Below are positions 63,003 to 64,000 of a stretch of 64,000 nucleotides of DNA, in pieces. The position numbers and the translations under genes were made by a program. Every line of letters starts with the position of its first letter. Position 1 is the first letter of the stretch. The DNA is taken from positions 1 through 64,000 of the forward strand of contig JABDGM010000002.1 of assembly GCA_013286045.1 (NCBI GenBank), given 5' to 3'. The notes under the pieces were generated by a model that did not search any database, was not told the origin of the DNA, and was given only the letters and a program-made list of their open reading frames with translations. This stretch comes from Planctomycetota bacterium. Lineage in GTDB: Bacteria > Planctomycetota > Planctomycetia > Pirellulales > Lacipirellulaceae.

Positions 63003-63960
63003 GTTCAACGAGGTCCGGCGTGGGGAACCACGAGCCTAGCGATAGGCCGTGCCGGGGAGTGACATCCTCGGGTACCGAAGTAAGTCTTCGGACGCGAATA
63101 GCTCAACCACGAAAGGCCCGTAAGGGCTTGCCGGTAAGCTTTGAGAGGGTCGATGCCGAGATTTGTCCAAGTGCGGCAATAGCCGAACTGGACTGGGGAC
63201 AAGCAACCGTTTCTCCGTAACCCGATCTTCTGGATTCGTAGGGAGAAATCAAAGCCCGTTGGCCTTATCGGTCAATTGGCTTTGTAAAGTAGGACGGCCT
63301 GACCGCCGCACCTAGAGATGTGTTTGCCACGCAGTGAAAACTGCTCACCCACGGAACTCTCACAGCAAAGAAACTGACTAACGCAGGAACCACTTACGAA
63401 GCCGGTTGGTAACCGGTGCGCGGCCAAGTCGGCCACGTGCTTAAAACTCGTAAGTGGGGGAGTGGGCTGCAAGTAGATAGCTGGCAGCGTGCGAGGCGGA
63501 AGCCTCGCGTGCTGTCGGACGATGGTCTTTGCGAAGGCAAAGACGCGAAGCCGATGCACGAAGCATCGAGCTTGCGCCGGGCAAGGCAGTCCGGACTCGT
63601 TGGCAGTTCTGGGTGGCACCAGAGCGAAGTTTGCCACGACGAAAGCAGCGACTGGCCTATTGGCCAAACGGACGGACAATGCCTGGGGGCTGCCGGGATT
63701 TGTATTCCCGGCAGTCCGCTGCGGCATTTCCTTGGTTGGAAGCAATGTGAGTCAAACGAGTTCTCTTCGGGAGAAGAGAAGTCCTTTGACAGCGAATCGA
63801 GGGTGAACAGTCGACGTGTATTCATTTCACGGAGACGTTCATCCCGAGGTTTTCGGTACGACGGTGGCATGCAATTGAGTGCGGGGCTGCTGTGAATTCA
63901 GCAGCCAGCAGCCGCGCCGCTGCCGCCGTCGATTCCGAAAGGCTTTTGATTGCAAGGTTC
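63003..63960 (+). ncRNA. Putative large structured RNA
   Basis: Nearly 1 kb without a credible gene but dense with stable stems. Examples: 63019-63032 (CGTGG-GGAA-CCACG), 63034-63047 (GCCTA-GCGA-TAGGC), 63052-63071, 63075-63091 (CCGAAG/CTTCGG), 63114-63129 (GTAA loop), a three-way junction closed by a 10-bp stem 63390-63399/63448-63457 with inner hairpin 63402-63416, 63491-63508 (GCGAGGC-GGAA-GCCTCGC), 63525-63544, 63689-63713 (9-bp stem) and 63761-63780 (TTCTCTTC-GGGA-GAAGAGAA). Several loops are GNRA on the plus strand only, which sets the sense strand. Candidates: group II intron D1-D4, an IscB/IsrB-type omega RNA (GTTCAACG near its left end) plus more, or a giant ncRNA. Confidence 0.6.
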
Positions 63961-64000
63961 AGAAGGATTTTCGAGAGGTTCTCGAAAGCCTAGCTGCATT

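Noticed and set aside
63272-63895. Several overlapping frames of 100-159 codons on both strands
   Set aside because: They overlap in many frames, have odd composition and coincide with perfect hairpins; RNA structure explains the openness better than protein coding.

Overview
The window looks like part of a planctomycete (Pirellulales-like) genome, most likely a plasmid or chromid, or a chromosomal region that has absorbed one. The taxonomic signs are proteins with dockerin-type GDYNxDG motifs and PEP-CTERM tails, an SHD1-type (SLA1 homology) protein, a degraded small membrane protein with the RYRLRTLL motif, and several small proteins of planctomycete type. The replicon signs are near the right end: a RepA/RPA-type initiator preceded by about nine 15-bp iterons, and a divergent parA plus ribbon-helix-helix partition operon with its own repeats. 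No complete tRNA or rRNA and no CRISPR array was seen.

Layout. 0-10.6 kb is probably an integrated element: tyrosine recombinase and excisionase at the left, a four-gene minus-strand cluster ending in an Mrr-type endonuclease broken by one TAG codon, a possible nuclease-fold protein, an S1/P1 nuclease, an SHD1 protein, a truncated OLD-family nuclease, and a tRNA-Ser-like 3' core at 10562-10581 that could be its right attachment site. 10.6-23 kb holds small conserved proteins, a large secreted lipase-like protein, a truncated ArdC-type protein joined to an integrase tail, a dockerin/PEP-CTERM protein, an unrecognised 516-residue protein, a twice-frameshifted integrase and an MFS exporter.

23.4-46.3 kb is the functional core: a copper/silver efflux island (TolC-like channel, Cys-rich protein, HMA protein, TRASH-type lipoprotein, a CusB adaptor fused to a CusF domain, a CusA pump enlarged by a roughly 280-residue insert, and a P-type ATPase wrecked by deletion and inversion), two tandem phosphate-selective-type porins, a second tripartite RND system (outer membrane factor, pump, adaptor lipoprotein) and a TPR protein. 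Metal would be bound by the periplasmic Cys/His/Met proteins, passed to the CusF domain and adaptor, and expelled through CusA and the TolC-like channel.

46.6-56.8 kb is bracketed by two near-identical copies of a 153-bp structured repeat and is a defence and debris zone: a DUF4062 protein, a VapBC-like toxin-antitoxin pair, a LuxR-type regulator with a sulfatase-modifying-factor-like PEP-CTERM protein, and a compact operon of a methyltransferase-like protein, a non-intron reverse transcriptase and a DUF3800 protein, which is my best candidate for an undescribed defence system. Fragments of a partition protein, a methylase, a receiver domain and a TM0106-type nuclease lie among them.

56.8-64 kb carries a membrane protein, the partition operon, origin, RepA, an unknown protein, a GH32/GH43/GH68-like glycosidase, and then more than 1.3 kb with no credible gene but packed with stable hairpins, many capped by GNRA tetraloops on the plus strand. 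That last stretch looks like a large structured RNA (group II intron parts, an omega-type RNA or a new giant ncRNA) and runs to or past the window end.
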